From Bacteriovoracaceae bacterium UBA6153 (GTDB taxonomy: Bacteria > Bdellovibrionota > Bacteriovoracia > Bacteriovoracales > Bacteriovoracaceae): a stretch of 46,486 nt of DNA. Each line of letters starts with the position of its first letter. Position 1 is the first letter of the stretch. Shown here piece by piece: positions 40,201 through 46,355 of the stretch. The notes under the pieces were generated by a model. That model did no database searches and was not told the origin of the DNA. It saw nothing but the letters and a program-made list of their open reading frames with translations. The DNA is taken from the NCBI GenBank assembly GCA_002428265.1, contig DIUR01000011.1, forward strand, positions 1 through 46,486. The letters are read 5' to 3'. Both the position numbers and the translations under genes were made by a program.

Positions 40201-41128
40201 TGTAGCAAAGGCAGGAGGAAGCACTCTTGCAGGTACAACAACCTTAACCGGAACCATTGCCGTTTCAACAGGTCTGGGAAGAATTACAATCGTAGACGCC
40301 CCTGCAATCGCGACAGATGTTGCCAATAAGGCTTATGTCGATAGTGCCATATCTTCTCCAAGTGTAACTTGCCCAACGGGGTATGTTCTAGTTCCTGCCA
40401 ATACAACTTATTTTTCGAAACAGTTCTGTGTGATGAAATACGCAGCCTCGAATGACGGCTACGGAACAGCAGTCTCGGTTGCAACAGGCGCCCCATGGGT
40501 AAGTATAGACCGCCCAACATCTCGATCAGCCTGCCAAGCTCTCGGTCAAGGCTACGACATGATCTCTAACGATCAATGGCAAGTCGTCGCCAGAAACATC
40601 GCAGGAGTTGCAGTCAACTGGAGCACTGGAACAGTAGCCTCAGGAGAACTCAATAGAGGACACTCTGACAACGCCCCAGCAAGCGCCCTTACTCCTTCGG
40701 CAGATGACGTAAGCGGAAACTGCTCAGGAACAGGACAGACATGCTCAAGCACAGTGTGGGATTCACAGAGACGGACACACGTCCTCTCCAATGGCAACAT
40801 GATCTGGGATTTTTCCGGCAACGTTTGGCAATGGGTAACCAACAATAATACCGTAGTTAACGGAGCCGACGGGTATATCTCCACCATGAGTGCAGCAGAC
40901 ATCAGACAAACAAGATACGGAGCACTTTCAAGCACGATCTGTGCAACCCCAGGAGCAACGCCATACTGTGGGATGGGCTACGGATATTTTAATTATTCCG
41001 CCGGCGCCGTTCTCCGCGGTGGCGCCTGGAACTCCGGCGTGCTCGCGGGCGTGTTTGCTGCTTATTTGGGCTACGCCCCTACGGTTTCGAACACGGGCGT
41101 CGGTTTCCGCTGCGTTTTCGTCCCGTAA
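37241..41128 (+). CDS. DGR target: long surface lipoprotein with variable C-type-lectin/FGE-like end
   Basis: The 1295-residue protein has about 33 residues before a lipoprotein signal (QLLIVAILLTFAGC), an IPT/TIG-like beta domain (about 60-150) and a long Ala/Thr/Gly-rich stalk with tail-fibre-like repeats. A unit with DWTIFNGKQ, YRGDKTF and VVPEGTNQYYTN near 335-385 recurs as DWNTFNGKE, FRGDKTF and IVPENGNLYYTD near 860-905. From about 1043 the protein is a formylglycine-enzyme/C-type-lectin fold (FSKQFCVMKYA, GNVWQWVTNN, VLRGGAWNSG, GFRCVFVP). This is the usual variable-protein architecture of DGRs: an anchored fibre with a ligand-binding tip, and the last 44 residues are the variable region. 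A (CACT)7 tract at codons 23-32 sits before the lipobox. Confidence 0.9.
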   Translation: MSYVEGIYEFSKRNKEKLARSLHSLTHSLTHYKQLLIVAILLTFAGCIGKNNIEVTLKNPKKITTESLNITVSNVQVVNHQIIITGTNLTAVSNFKVKEGSTSNNLQIESQTSTSIVANTISNVTFAAGRVFDFILSSANASATFNVNFSLCDSTLGGMGFNCSITPNDKEVLAYDAVSGKWKPRAVNGLSYQGTWDASGAAPASATAGDYYIVSVAGAGYAVGDWSVCRGGATYDKISNSNTITNVFGRTGAVVATKGDYTLTKMADVDLTTTPPSTGEVLKYDGTNWVPGTVAAGGGGTVTTVSGTAPISVSNGSSTPVISIPAASAGANGYLSSSDWTIFNGKQAAIAAGAGGVLDYYRGDKTFQTLNTTVVPEGTNQYYTNARVLGLAITGFDNTLAGQIAGTDNIVQAFGKAQKQINTLTAGGSGYVATAGGSTLAGTTTLSGVIDATVTGDVRVGTPFGATSAISKGYADAADLLKVNKSGDSMSGDLALDTKLRFKDSTVNYVELKAPTTVTAYTLTLPGAKASVAGQVLTSDTSGILSWTTPSTTAAPSGSAGGDLSGTYPNPTVSQVNGVTAANIGAGATLANAATNLNTASTIVKRDASGNFTAGTITATLTGNATNVTGVVAIANGGTGAITAPLARTALGLGTVSVLNTGAAAGDIPLLGTGGISGSNLCKGDGAGAVICTATTSAQLANALSDETGSGLAVFGTSPTFSTNITVPLIVGGTTTTSTLTYKTTTAAGAAGADHIFQVGNNGATEAMRILNNGNVGIGTNNPGATLHISGASGTTLKIVDTNQGNGKVLTSDANGVATWQAPAASGTVTNVTGTAPIVSSGGNTPAISIPAATTTVSGYLTTADWNTFNGKEPGITAQATTKVFRGDKTFVTLDTSIVPENGNLYYTDVRALAAPITAPTLTNSSIATSDTIQIALGKLQAQFNNVLNIALTSLSTATSSAITAADSILVALGKLQAQITSTNASYVAKAGGSTLAGTTTLTGTIAVSTGLGRITIVDAPAIATDVANKAYVDSAISSPSVTCPTGYVLVPANTTYFSKQFCVMKYAASNDGYGTAVSVATGAPWVSIDRPTSRSACQALGQGYDMISNDQWQVVARNIAGVAVNWSTGTVASGELNRGHSDNAPASALTPSADDVSGNCSGTGQTCSSTVWDSQRRTHVLSNGNMIWDFSGNVWQWVTNNNTVVNGADGYISTMSAADIRQTRYGALSSTICATPGATPYCGMGYGYFNYSAGAVLRGGAWNSGVLAGVFAAYLGYAPTVSNTGVGFRCVFVP
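37307..37334 (+). repeat. Tetranucleotide tract (CACT)7 inside the DGR target gene
   Basis: Seven exact CACT units encode a His-Ser-Leu-Thr repeat upstream of the signal sequence. A unit is 4 bases, so gain or loss of one copy shifts the frame before the lipobox. No in-frame ATG follows before the signal sequence. This is the layout of a slipped-strand phase-variation switch. Confidence 0.85.
40996..41126 (+). repeat. DGR variable repeat (VR)
   Basis: 131 bp at the extreme 3' end of the target gene align without gaps with 43568-43698. There are 19 mismatches. Of these, 18 fall where the template has A, and the remaining one is G to T at 41104, within the 3' part that acts as the initiation region. 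Of the 26 template adenines, 8 are kept. The changes alter mainly AAC/AAT codons of the template into Ala, Ser, Leu, Gly, Tyr and Val. Confidence 0.95.
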
Positions 41129-41151
41129 CGAAGTGCAGATTGTATAGAGAG

Positions 41152-41201
41152 CCAAGAGGCAGTTCTTGGAGGGCGCAAGCCCCTTGGAAGCGCGAAGCGC
41201 T
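41152..41201. promoter_or_regulatory. Hairpin series just after the variable repeat
   Basis: Three hairpins follow the VR: CCAAGA/TCTTGG (41152-41169), GGGC-GCAA-GCCC (41171-41182) and AGCGC-GAA-GCGCT (41189-41201). In the Bordetella phage DGR a short hairpin just downstream of VR is needed for efficient retrohoming; these could play that part here. They may also end the target gene transcript. No such series follows the template copy. Confidence 0.55.
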
Positions 41202-41262
41202 CTTGGTTCTTGGGAAAATTTTTAAAGTAAACTTTGGAAAATAAAAAATAGGCCCGAAGTGC

Positions 41263-41279
41263 TTCCGAATGATTCGGAA
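41263..41279. promoter_or_regulatory. TTCCGAA-N3-TTCGGAA palindrome
   Basis: TTCCGAA TGA TTCGGAA is a perfect dyad 48 bp before the start of the HTH gene. The same 7-mer in both orientations fills the middle of that gene (41507-41708), so the protein may bind the motif and control itself. Confidence 0.5.
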
Positions 41280-41327
41280 AAGATTTTGGAAATAAAATTC
41301 TGAAAAAAATCCTAAGGATGGGATAAA

Positions 41328-42152
41328 GTGAAAAAGAAAGGCAAAGAAATTAGCGTCAAGAAAGCCGCGCAGTCGCTCAGACTGAGCGAGAGAACCGTCT
41401 TAAATTTTATAAAACAAAAAAAGCTCGAAGCGATCAAAGTGGGGCGCGATTGGTTTATCGACTACGCTAGCTTTGTTTCTTTTGCGCTGAAATACGATAT
41501 TCCGATTTCGGAAAGAAACGTTGGGCTTTCGGAAAAGTTCGGAAATTTTCCGAAAGATTCGGAAACAAACGGAGATTTTTCGGAAATTTCTGAAAAATTT
41601 GACGACCCAAACAAGACTTTTCCGAAAAGTTCCGAAACAGCCGCAGATTTCTCAGAAAATTTCCGAAACATTCCGAAAAGTTCGGAAAACGAAGAGCACC
41701 TTTCCGAAAAGGTGATTCCTGTTTCTGAAAGGTTTGAGAAGCCAAACTTAAAACGAGCCAACCATATTACATCGCTAAGAGTCTATGAACTATCGAAGCT
41801 AATTTTTTCAAATCACAACTTCCAATTTAATCCAGAAAATAAAATAGAAGAACGCTTAATTGATTTATCTTTTCAAACTTTGGAAGGAATCGGTTCTGGA
41901 TTTTATGCCTATTCGTGGGATGAAAAGAAAATTTATTACGGCCGTGCCAGAAGTTCCGCAGGCGCCTTAATGGCCTTGATTTCATCAAGAGAACTCGTTC
42001 TTAAAAAATGGTCCAAAGAAGGACATGAACTTGAAGAAGTTTTGATCCCAGCGTTGGGAGCACTTATTAAAATAATTGAGAAAAAGTCGATTAAAGAAAA
42101 ACATGATGGCAGAGATGGGCGAGACGCTCGCGATAGTAGGGGCCAACAATGA
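41328..42152 (+). CDS. HTH protein of the DGR locus with repeat linker and four-helix-like end
   Basis: The 274-residue protein has an excisionase/MerR-type HTH at residues 6-55 (ISVKKAAQSLRLSERTVLNF, then AIKVGRDWFID). A repeat linker follows at about 62-135 with recurring FSEKF and FPKSSE units. The C-terminal domain (about 145-255: TSLRVYELSKLIFSNHNF, ERLIDLSFQTLEGIGSGFYA) looks helical and broadly like the Avd-type four-helix bundle. A basic, Asp/Arg-rich tail ends it. The start is a GTG at 41328 behind AAGGATGGGA. The stop overlaps the Avd gene by ATGA. It may guide or regulate the retroelement. No exact family recognised. Confidence 0.65.
   Translation: MKKKGKEISVKKAAQSLRLSERTVLNFIKQKKLEAIKVGRDWFIDYASFVSFALKYDIPISERNVGLSEKFGNFPKDSETNGDFSEISEKFDDPNKTFPKSSETAADFSENFRNIPKSSENEEHLSEKVIPVSERFEKPNLKRANHITSLRVYELSKLIFSNHNFQFNPENKIEERLIDLSFQTLEGIGSGFYAYSWDEKKIYYGRARSSAGALMALISSRELVLKKWSKEGHELEEVLIPALGALIKIIEKKSIKEKHDGRDGRDARDSRGQQ
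41507..41708. repeat. Array of 12 TTC(C/G)GAA motifs in both orientations
   Basis: Within about 200 bp the 7-mer TTCCGAA or its complement TTCGGAA occurs 12 times, at irregular spacing, in the linker-coding part of the HTH gene. Both orientations are used, which is more than the protein repeat alone needs. The complementary strand is also open in more than one frame over the array. Confidence 0.7.
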
Positions 42153-42517
42153 AAGAGCCAAAAGCTTATGTTGATTCTTATCAATTATCAATTCACCTGT
42201 TTCACCGAACTAAAAACTTCCCGAAACAATTAAGACCAACACTCGGAAGAAAAATAGAAGAGGGTGCATTAAATTTAACTCAATATTTAAGAAAAACATT
42301 TGTCATTCCCAATAAAGATGAAAATCGATTGCAAAAAATTGAATTTTTAAAATTAGCATCATTAAGCTTAGATGATTTAAAAGTTTTACTTCAGATGAGC
42401 TATGACTTGCAGGCAATTAATGTTGCTTCACTTTCAGAGACAACTATTTTAACGAGAGAAATAGGAAAAGAAATTGGTGGACTGATGAAGTACTACCAAG
42501 GAAAAAATGCGAAATGA
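42149..42517 (+). CDS. avd: DGR accessory protein Avd (four-helix bundle)
   Basis: This 122-residue all-helical, basic protein has VDSYQLSIHLFHRTKNFPKQ, then RPTLGRKIEEGALNLTQYLR, then KIEFLKLASLSLDDLKVLLQ and ETTILTREIGKEIGGLMKYY. This is the four-helix pattern of the accessory variability determinant, which forms a pentameric barrel and binds the reverse transcriptase and template RNA. It overlaps the upstream gene by 4 bases and the reverse transcriptase gene by 4. Confidence 0.82.
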   Translation: MKEPKAYVDSYQLSIHLFHRTKNFPKQLRPTLGRKIEEGALNLTQYLRKTFVIPNKDENRLQKIEFLKLASLSLDDLKVLLQMSYDLQAINVASLSETTILTREIGKEIGGLMKYYQGKNAK

Positions 42518-43503
42518 ATTTACAACCAAACTTATTAGGCCAGGTTGCGACATTTGAAAATTTAATGCTTGCCTACAAGTCATGTCGTAAAGGAAAAAAG
42601 GAAACGGTTGGAGATCAAAAGTTTTTCACCAACTATCCAGAGCGACTTTTAGAAATTCAAGATCAAATACTTAATGGAACCTATGAATGGGGCCAGTATC
42701 GCGAGTTTTATGTCATTGATCCTAAAAAACGATTAATTATGGCCGCTCCTTTTAAAGATCGAATTGTTCATCATGCCATTCATCGAATTATTGCACCTTT
42801 TGTTGAAAATGATCTCACCGATGCTGTTTGTGCTTGTCGGATTGGAAAAGGAAATAGATTCGCAGTTTTAATGCTTGCCCAATATTTGAAAGAAAATAGT
42901 AACATGACTACCAGATACGCAATTAAGCTAGACGTGAAACAATATTTTCCATCTATTGATCACAAAATCTTATTTCAAGAATTACTAAGTGTTCTTCCTG
43001 ATATTAGCCTAGCGCCTTTACTATGGTCAGTAATTGTCTCTCACAAGAAATACGCCGAAGCAGGCGCTGGAATACCGATAGGTAATTTGACATCTCAATT
43101 ATTTGCCAACTTTTATTTGTCAGCGGTTGATAAAGTAATATGTGATTCATTGGGTTTGAAATATAAATTTGAGGAGAAGTCGTCTTCATTTTTTATTCGG
43201 TACATGGATGACTTTTTGATTATTTCTGATGAAAAATCTCTTGCTTGTAAGACTTCTAAAGTTGCCATTGAACACAGTCGTGCTCGTGGATTAGACATCC
43301 CCATTTATAAACGAATGCATCTCTCAGGTGATCCTATTCCATTTTTGGGATACTTAGTAAGCTGCAATGGCATCACACCTCTTGCCAGAAATAAAAGAAA
43401 AATAAAAAGAAAGCTCCGTCGCTTGGAAAAAGTGGACGTTCGGGAGAGCTATAAAGCGATGGTCAAAAACTCCTATGATAATTGGTCGAGTTTAAAATTA
43501 TGA
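42514..43503 (+). CDS. DGR reverse transcriptase
   Basis: The 329-residue protein is an RT of usual DGR length. Motif order: early basic region with RLIMAAPFKDRIVHHAIHRI, Asp motif AIKLDVKQYFPSIDH, the signature IPIGNLTSQLFANFYL (IGxxxSQ, typical of DGR RTs rather than QGxxxSP of group II introns) and the catalytic FIRYMDDFLII. GDPIPFLGYLV follows, then a basic thumb region (RNKRKIKRKLRRLEK). It copies the template RNA with adenine errors and delivers the cDNA to VR. The template lies 65 bases after its stop. Confidence 0.95.
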   Translation: MNLQPNLLGQVATFENLMLAYKSCRKGKKETVGDQKFFTNYPERLLEIQDQILNGTYEWGQYREFYVIDPKKRLIMAAPFKDRIVHHAIHRIIAPFVENDLTDAVCACRIGKGNRFAVLMLAQYLKENSNMTTRYAIKLDVKQYFPSIDHKILFQELLSVLPDISLAPLLWSVIVSHKKYAEAGAGIPIGNLTSQLFANFYLSAVDKVICDSLGLKYKFEEKSSSFFIRYMDDFLIISDEKSLACKTSKVAIEHSRARGLDIPIYKRMHLSGDPIPFLGYLVSCNGITPLARNKRKIKRKLRRLEKVDVRESYKAMVKNSYDNWSSLKL

Positions 43504-43567
43504 AATTTAATTTAAGAGAAAATATTAAGGTGAGAAAGACATCATTGGCATTTGGGTTATGCGGTGT

Positions 43568-43698
43568 TTCCGCCGGCGCCGTTATCCGCGGTGGCAACTG
43601 GAACAACGACGTGAACGCGGGCGTGTTTGCTGCTAATTTGAACAACGCCCCTACGAATACGAACACGAACATCGGGTTCCGCTGCGTTTTCGTCCCGT
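43568..43698 (+). repeat. DGR template repeat (TR)
   Basis: This is the 131-bp template for the VR at 40996-41126. It is rich in AAC codons (read in the target frame: NWNND, NLNN, NTNTN), the usual trick to give the widest residue choice when A is mutated. It lies in the 370-bp gap between the RT and the barrel gene; the template RNA probably extends into both flanks, and the bases up to 43873 hold no clear gene. An open frame runs through it, but I take this as a result of its origin from coding DNA. Confidence 0.95.
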
Positions 43699-43873
43699 GC
43701 CTGTGGATCGAGACTAGAGTTAAAAATTTGCGAGTAAGAAGTGAAAGAGTACTGCTTTTTCATCTCGCCTTCTGGCCTCTAGGCAATTTTAGTTTTTCTC
43801 TCCTAGGTCACGCAAAAGAGAGCAATGCTCTCTTTTGGGATCTGAAACTTGAAAAAAAGACAAGTAGGGTGAT

Positions 43874-44827
43874 GTGAAATTATTTTTAATTTTTTTCTTA
43901 TTAATTTTTGCCAATCTCTCCTTTGCTTACGAAGTCGACAAGATCAACGCTGGTGATAATCTAGAAAAAATAGCCAAGCGTAATCTCGGACGAGTCTGGA
44001 TGAAATATTCAGACCCAAAAGAGTATGCAAAAGATATCAAAAAATGGAATCCTAAAATTGTAGATTGGAATAATCCTCCCAAGAGTCAAATCATCTATGT
44101 AGATTACCCTTACGATGTGTATGCCGCTGGCACGACTTGGGCACCAGCTTTAGGTCTATACGAAGAACCAAATGAATTTAATCGTAAACTCAGCTTTAGT
44201 GCATTTTACGCTTCATCTTTTGGAACTTATAAAGAAATAACCAGCGAGCAAACAGTAAATTCTGGCCAGAATTTTCCAGTTACATTAGGACTTGGATTTA
44301 GTTCTACCAACGATGAAAAAGAACATTTTATTTTGGGAAGTGCCTACTGGGCGCAATCTTCAAAAGGCAAAGTGACGGGTAATAGCACAAGCGCCACTTC
44401 AGAGTTTTCAATTCCTGGAGAGATAGGCTTCAATCTTTATTACCAGTATTATCTAAAGGAAAGTTTATTGGGGATTTATTCCGGATACGATTTTGAAAAA
44501 TTAAATACTTTTAATACCAGTGAAATTGTCTCGGGATCATCCGTTGTTAATATTGATAATAAAATTCACTACGCCACCGTTGGACTCTCTCAAGGTTTTT
44601 CAATATTAGATTTAAAGATGAATGTAAAAGCGTCCGTTTCAAAAACGTTTGCTTCAACAACCTCTGGAAGTAAATCGTTAACGGGCATGAAATACATTTT
44701 ATTTTATACGGTTAAACCAGAAGGGCGATTTAGTTTCAATATGTTTTACAAGCATCACGAATTAAAAGGGCCAACGCAATTATCAATTGATCGAATTGGT
44801 TTTAGTGTTGGTCTTTTGGTATTTTAG
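43874..44827 (+). CDS. Outer-membrane beta-barrel protein with LysM-like N-terminus
   Basis: The 317-residue protein has a signal peptide (KLFLIFFLLIFANLSFA), a LysM-like segment (DKINAGDNLEKIAKRNLGRV…YDVYAAGTTW) and then repeated amphipathic beta strands ending FSVGLLVF, the terminal Phe of outer-membrane barrels. The start is a GTG at 43874. LysM domains bind peptidoglycan, so this could clamp the outer membrane to the wall. Lying directly after the template, it may share the DGR transcript and help display or anchor the variable lipoprotein; that is inference. Confidence 0.72.
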   Translation: MKLFLIFFLLIFANLSFAYEVDKINAGDNLEKIAKRNLGRVWMKYSDPKEYAKDIKKWNPKIVDWNNPPKSQIIYVDYPYDVYAAGTTWAPALGLYEEPNEFNRKLSFSAFYASSFGTYKEITSEQTVNSGQNFPVTLGLGFSSTNDEKEHFILGSAYWAQSSKGKVTGNSTSATSEFSIPGEIGFNLYYQYYLKESLLGIYSGYDFEKLNTFNTSEIVSGSSVVNIDNKIHYATVGLSQGFSILDLKMNVKASVSKTFASTTSGSKSLTGMKYILFYTVKPEGRFSFNMFYKHHELKGPTQLSIDRIGFSVGLLVF

Positions 44828-44833
44828 TACACG

Positions 44834-45124
44834 CTATTCCCAAACTTCTGCATGCCGATCAAGGGAATAGAGAATCTTAAAAAACATCGGAAGACTTGGT
44901 GCTCGTTGATTCTGTTCGATGAATTTAACAGTAGCAACGCTGACAGAAAGTTTTTCGGCAAGTTCTTCTTGAGACAGTCCGTGCTTGTTTCTCATTTCCT
45001 TAATTTTTGCCGCAATTCTTTTAATATGACTACGAACAAAACGCTGTTCGGCCGGACTAGAGAAGGTCTGACTTGAAAAGTCTAGTGTTTTAGCCCTGCG
45101 TTTTTTTATTTCTTTTGACTTCAT
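44834..45124 (-). CDS. XRE-family transcription regulator
   Basis: In this 96-residue protein, residues about 32-90 form a Cro/C1 HTH (IKRIAAKIKEMRNKHGLSQE, ELAEKLSVSVATVKFIEQNQ, RAPSLPMFFKILYSL), with a basic N-terminal tail. It converges on the barrel gene. A 16-bp inverted repeat immediately upstream of the ATG is the likely autoregulatory site and lies between it and the divergent response-regulator gene. Confidence 0.82.
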   Translation of the reverse strand: MKSKEIKKRRAKTLDFSSQTFSSPAEQRFVRSHIKRIAAKIKEMRNKHGLSQEELAEKLSVSVATVKFIEQNQRAPSLPMFFKILYSLDRHAEVWE

Positions 45125-45139
45125 GTTTTCATTGAAGCA

Positions 45140-45177
45140 TTAGCTACCTATGGTAGCCAGATACCGTAGGTAGCTAA
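45140..45177. promoter_or_regulatory. Operator of the XRE regulator
   Basis: TTAGCTACCTATGGTA (45140-45155) and TACCGTAGGTAGCTAA (45162-45177) are inverted repeats matching at 15 of 16 positions, 6 bp apart. They lie 16 bp upstream of the XRE start and 86 bp before the response-regulator gene. Confidence 0.7.
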
Positions 45178-45263
45178 TTTAAGAAATTTATATAAAAAAG
45201 TTGTAATAATTGTCGACGATAATACCGAAAATAAATTAAGATTATTTATTACTGTCATGGAGG

Positions 45264-45662
45264 TTGAAAATAGATACTCAGTCTAAGTTTAATGTTTTAA
45301 TTGTTGACGACGATATTGATGTTTTGAGCTATATGGCAGAAGAATTTAATAATCATGGACACCATGTTCGTCTTGCTTCTTCTGGAAACGAGGCGATTGA
45401 GATTTTAAAGAAAGAAAATATTGATTCTGTAATATCGGATTTTAGAATGCCTAATGGTAATGGGTTGACCATCTTAAATTTTGTAAATTCGATGAAAGAA
45501 AGGCCAATATTTTTTTTTGTTTCAGCTCAATCCGATTTGAGCAGTGAAGATTGTATCAAATTGGGAGCACATCAATATTTTTCAAAACCTTTCAACTTTA
45601 AGAAGCTTGTTTATGAAGTTGAAAAAGAACTCAGCAAAAGCATCAAGGATGGAGCGACCTAA
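45264..45662 (+). CDS. Single-domain response regulator (CheY-like)
   Basis: The 132-residue receiver has the acidic pair in IVDDDIDVL, the phospho-Asp in SVISDFRMPNG, Ser in FFVSAQSD and Lys in YFSKPFNF, with no output domain. It could take phosphate from the hybrid kinase of cassette A or from the cassette B kinase. The start is unclear: a TTG at 45264 directly touches the GGAGG, while the best-spaced codon is an ATA at 45270. An overlapping 9-codon ORF begins with the ATG at 45257. Its end overlaps the convergent gene by 4 bases. Confidence 0.8.
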   Translation: MKIDTQSKFNVLIVDDDIDVLSYMAEEFNNHGHHVRLASSGNEAIEILKKENIDSVISDFRMPNGNGLTILNFVNSMKERPIFFFVSAQSDLSSEDCIKLGAHQYFSKPFNFKKLVYEVEKELSKSIKDGAT

Positions 45663-46105
45663 TGGTCGACTGAAAGAAGTTCATCAAACTGATGAGCGTG
45701 GTAATAAGTGGCTCCATTGTCAAAGCTTAGAAGGTTGCCTTCATCTTCTTCCATTGATTCCCATTCATCCTGAGCAATTTTCCAAGAAATGGGGTCTTGT
45801 GACTTCATTAGGCTGACGGTATCAAACGTCATCCAACCGACTTGAGTTTCCTCTGGATAACAATCGCGTGTAGAATCTTCAAAAGCTTCTTCGGTATCAG
45901 CGGAAGTAAATTCTGTTTCAAGGATATGTTGGACAACCCACTCAGTACCGTACTCGCAGCCAACGCCAGATATTTTTCTCATCAGATCGTCACTGCCACA
46001 ACATTGGCATCGACCAGTAGGAGCGTCCTTGTAGCATCCGTAGCAAAAAGGAATAGATTTTTTTAGTGCCAATTGATGAAGTTTGTTTTGAATTTCTGTT
46101 TTCAT
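45659..46105 (-). CDS. Cys-rich conserved-looking protein of mobile elements
   Basis: This 148-residue protein has a zinc-like cluster (FCYGCYKDAPTGRCQCCGSDD, Cys at about 21, 24, 33, 35, 36), a GCEYGTEWVVQHILETEF segment and an acidic C-terminal half with DPISWKIAQDEWESMEEDEG and ATYYHAHQFDEL. I recall similar unassigned proteins on conjugative elements but cannot name the family with certainty. GGAG lies before the ATG at 46105; the longer frame from 46237 is not supported. It runs towards the response regulator. Confidence 0.6.
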   Translation of the reverse strand: MKTEIQNKLHQLALKKSIPFCYGCYKDAPTGRCQCCGSDDLMRKISGVGCEYGTEWVVQHILETEFTSADTEEAFEDSTRDCYPEETQVGWMTFDTVSLMKSQDPISWKIAQDEWESMEEDEGNLLSFDNGATYYHAHQFDELLSVDH

Positions 46106-46355
46106 AAAATTATCTCCGTTTCTTTTTGTTTGACCCTCTTGATTGAGGGCCTCTACACCCAAACCAGAGGCCCGAGGAGGGGAAAAAGTAAGCGGAGAAT
46201 TGGAGCGCGCACCGACTCCTAGGCAAGTGAATGACAAAGTATTTCTTTGGCAGAACTTGCGGAGGGGCGAAACAGCGTAATGCCGGAGCGAACGTCAATT
46301 TAAAGAAACATCATGGAAATATTTTGAAAGCCATGATTGTTCAAACGTATTGGCA
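46106..46355. other. Gene-free stretch with hairpins
   Basis: No gene is convincing. GGGCCTCT (46147-46154) pairs with AGAGGCCC (46166-46173), next to a CCTC/GAGG hairpin; in the minus-strand leader of the Cys-rich gene these may be control structures. ATCATGG (46310-46316) pairs with CCATGAT (46331-46337), just past the end of the junction ORF. It is richer in GC than its surroundings. Confidence 0.4.

Noticed and set aside
38962..40935. Several antisense frames of 60-120 codons over the DGR target stalk
   Set aside because: Low-complexity Ala/Thr/Val translations typical of shadows of a repetitive coding region.
41462..41761. Antisense frames of 92-99 codons over the TTCCGAA array
   Set aside because: They arise because the array is nearly self-complementary; no ribosome-binding sites, and the sense gene has recognised end domains.
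43482..43877. A 131-residue open frame passing through the template repeat
   Set aside because: It begins inside the RT gene's last codons and reads through TR only because TR is copied from coding DNA; no good start or continuing homology beyond TR.
45659..46237. Longer 192-residue version of the Cys-rich protein
   Set aside because: The extra 44 residues have no ribosome-binding site and cover hairpins; GGAG precedes the inner ATG at 46105.
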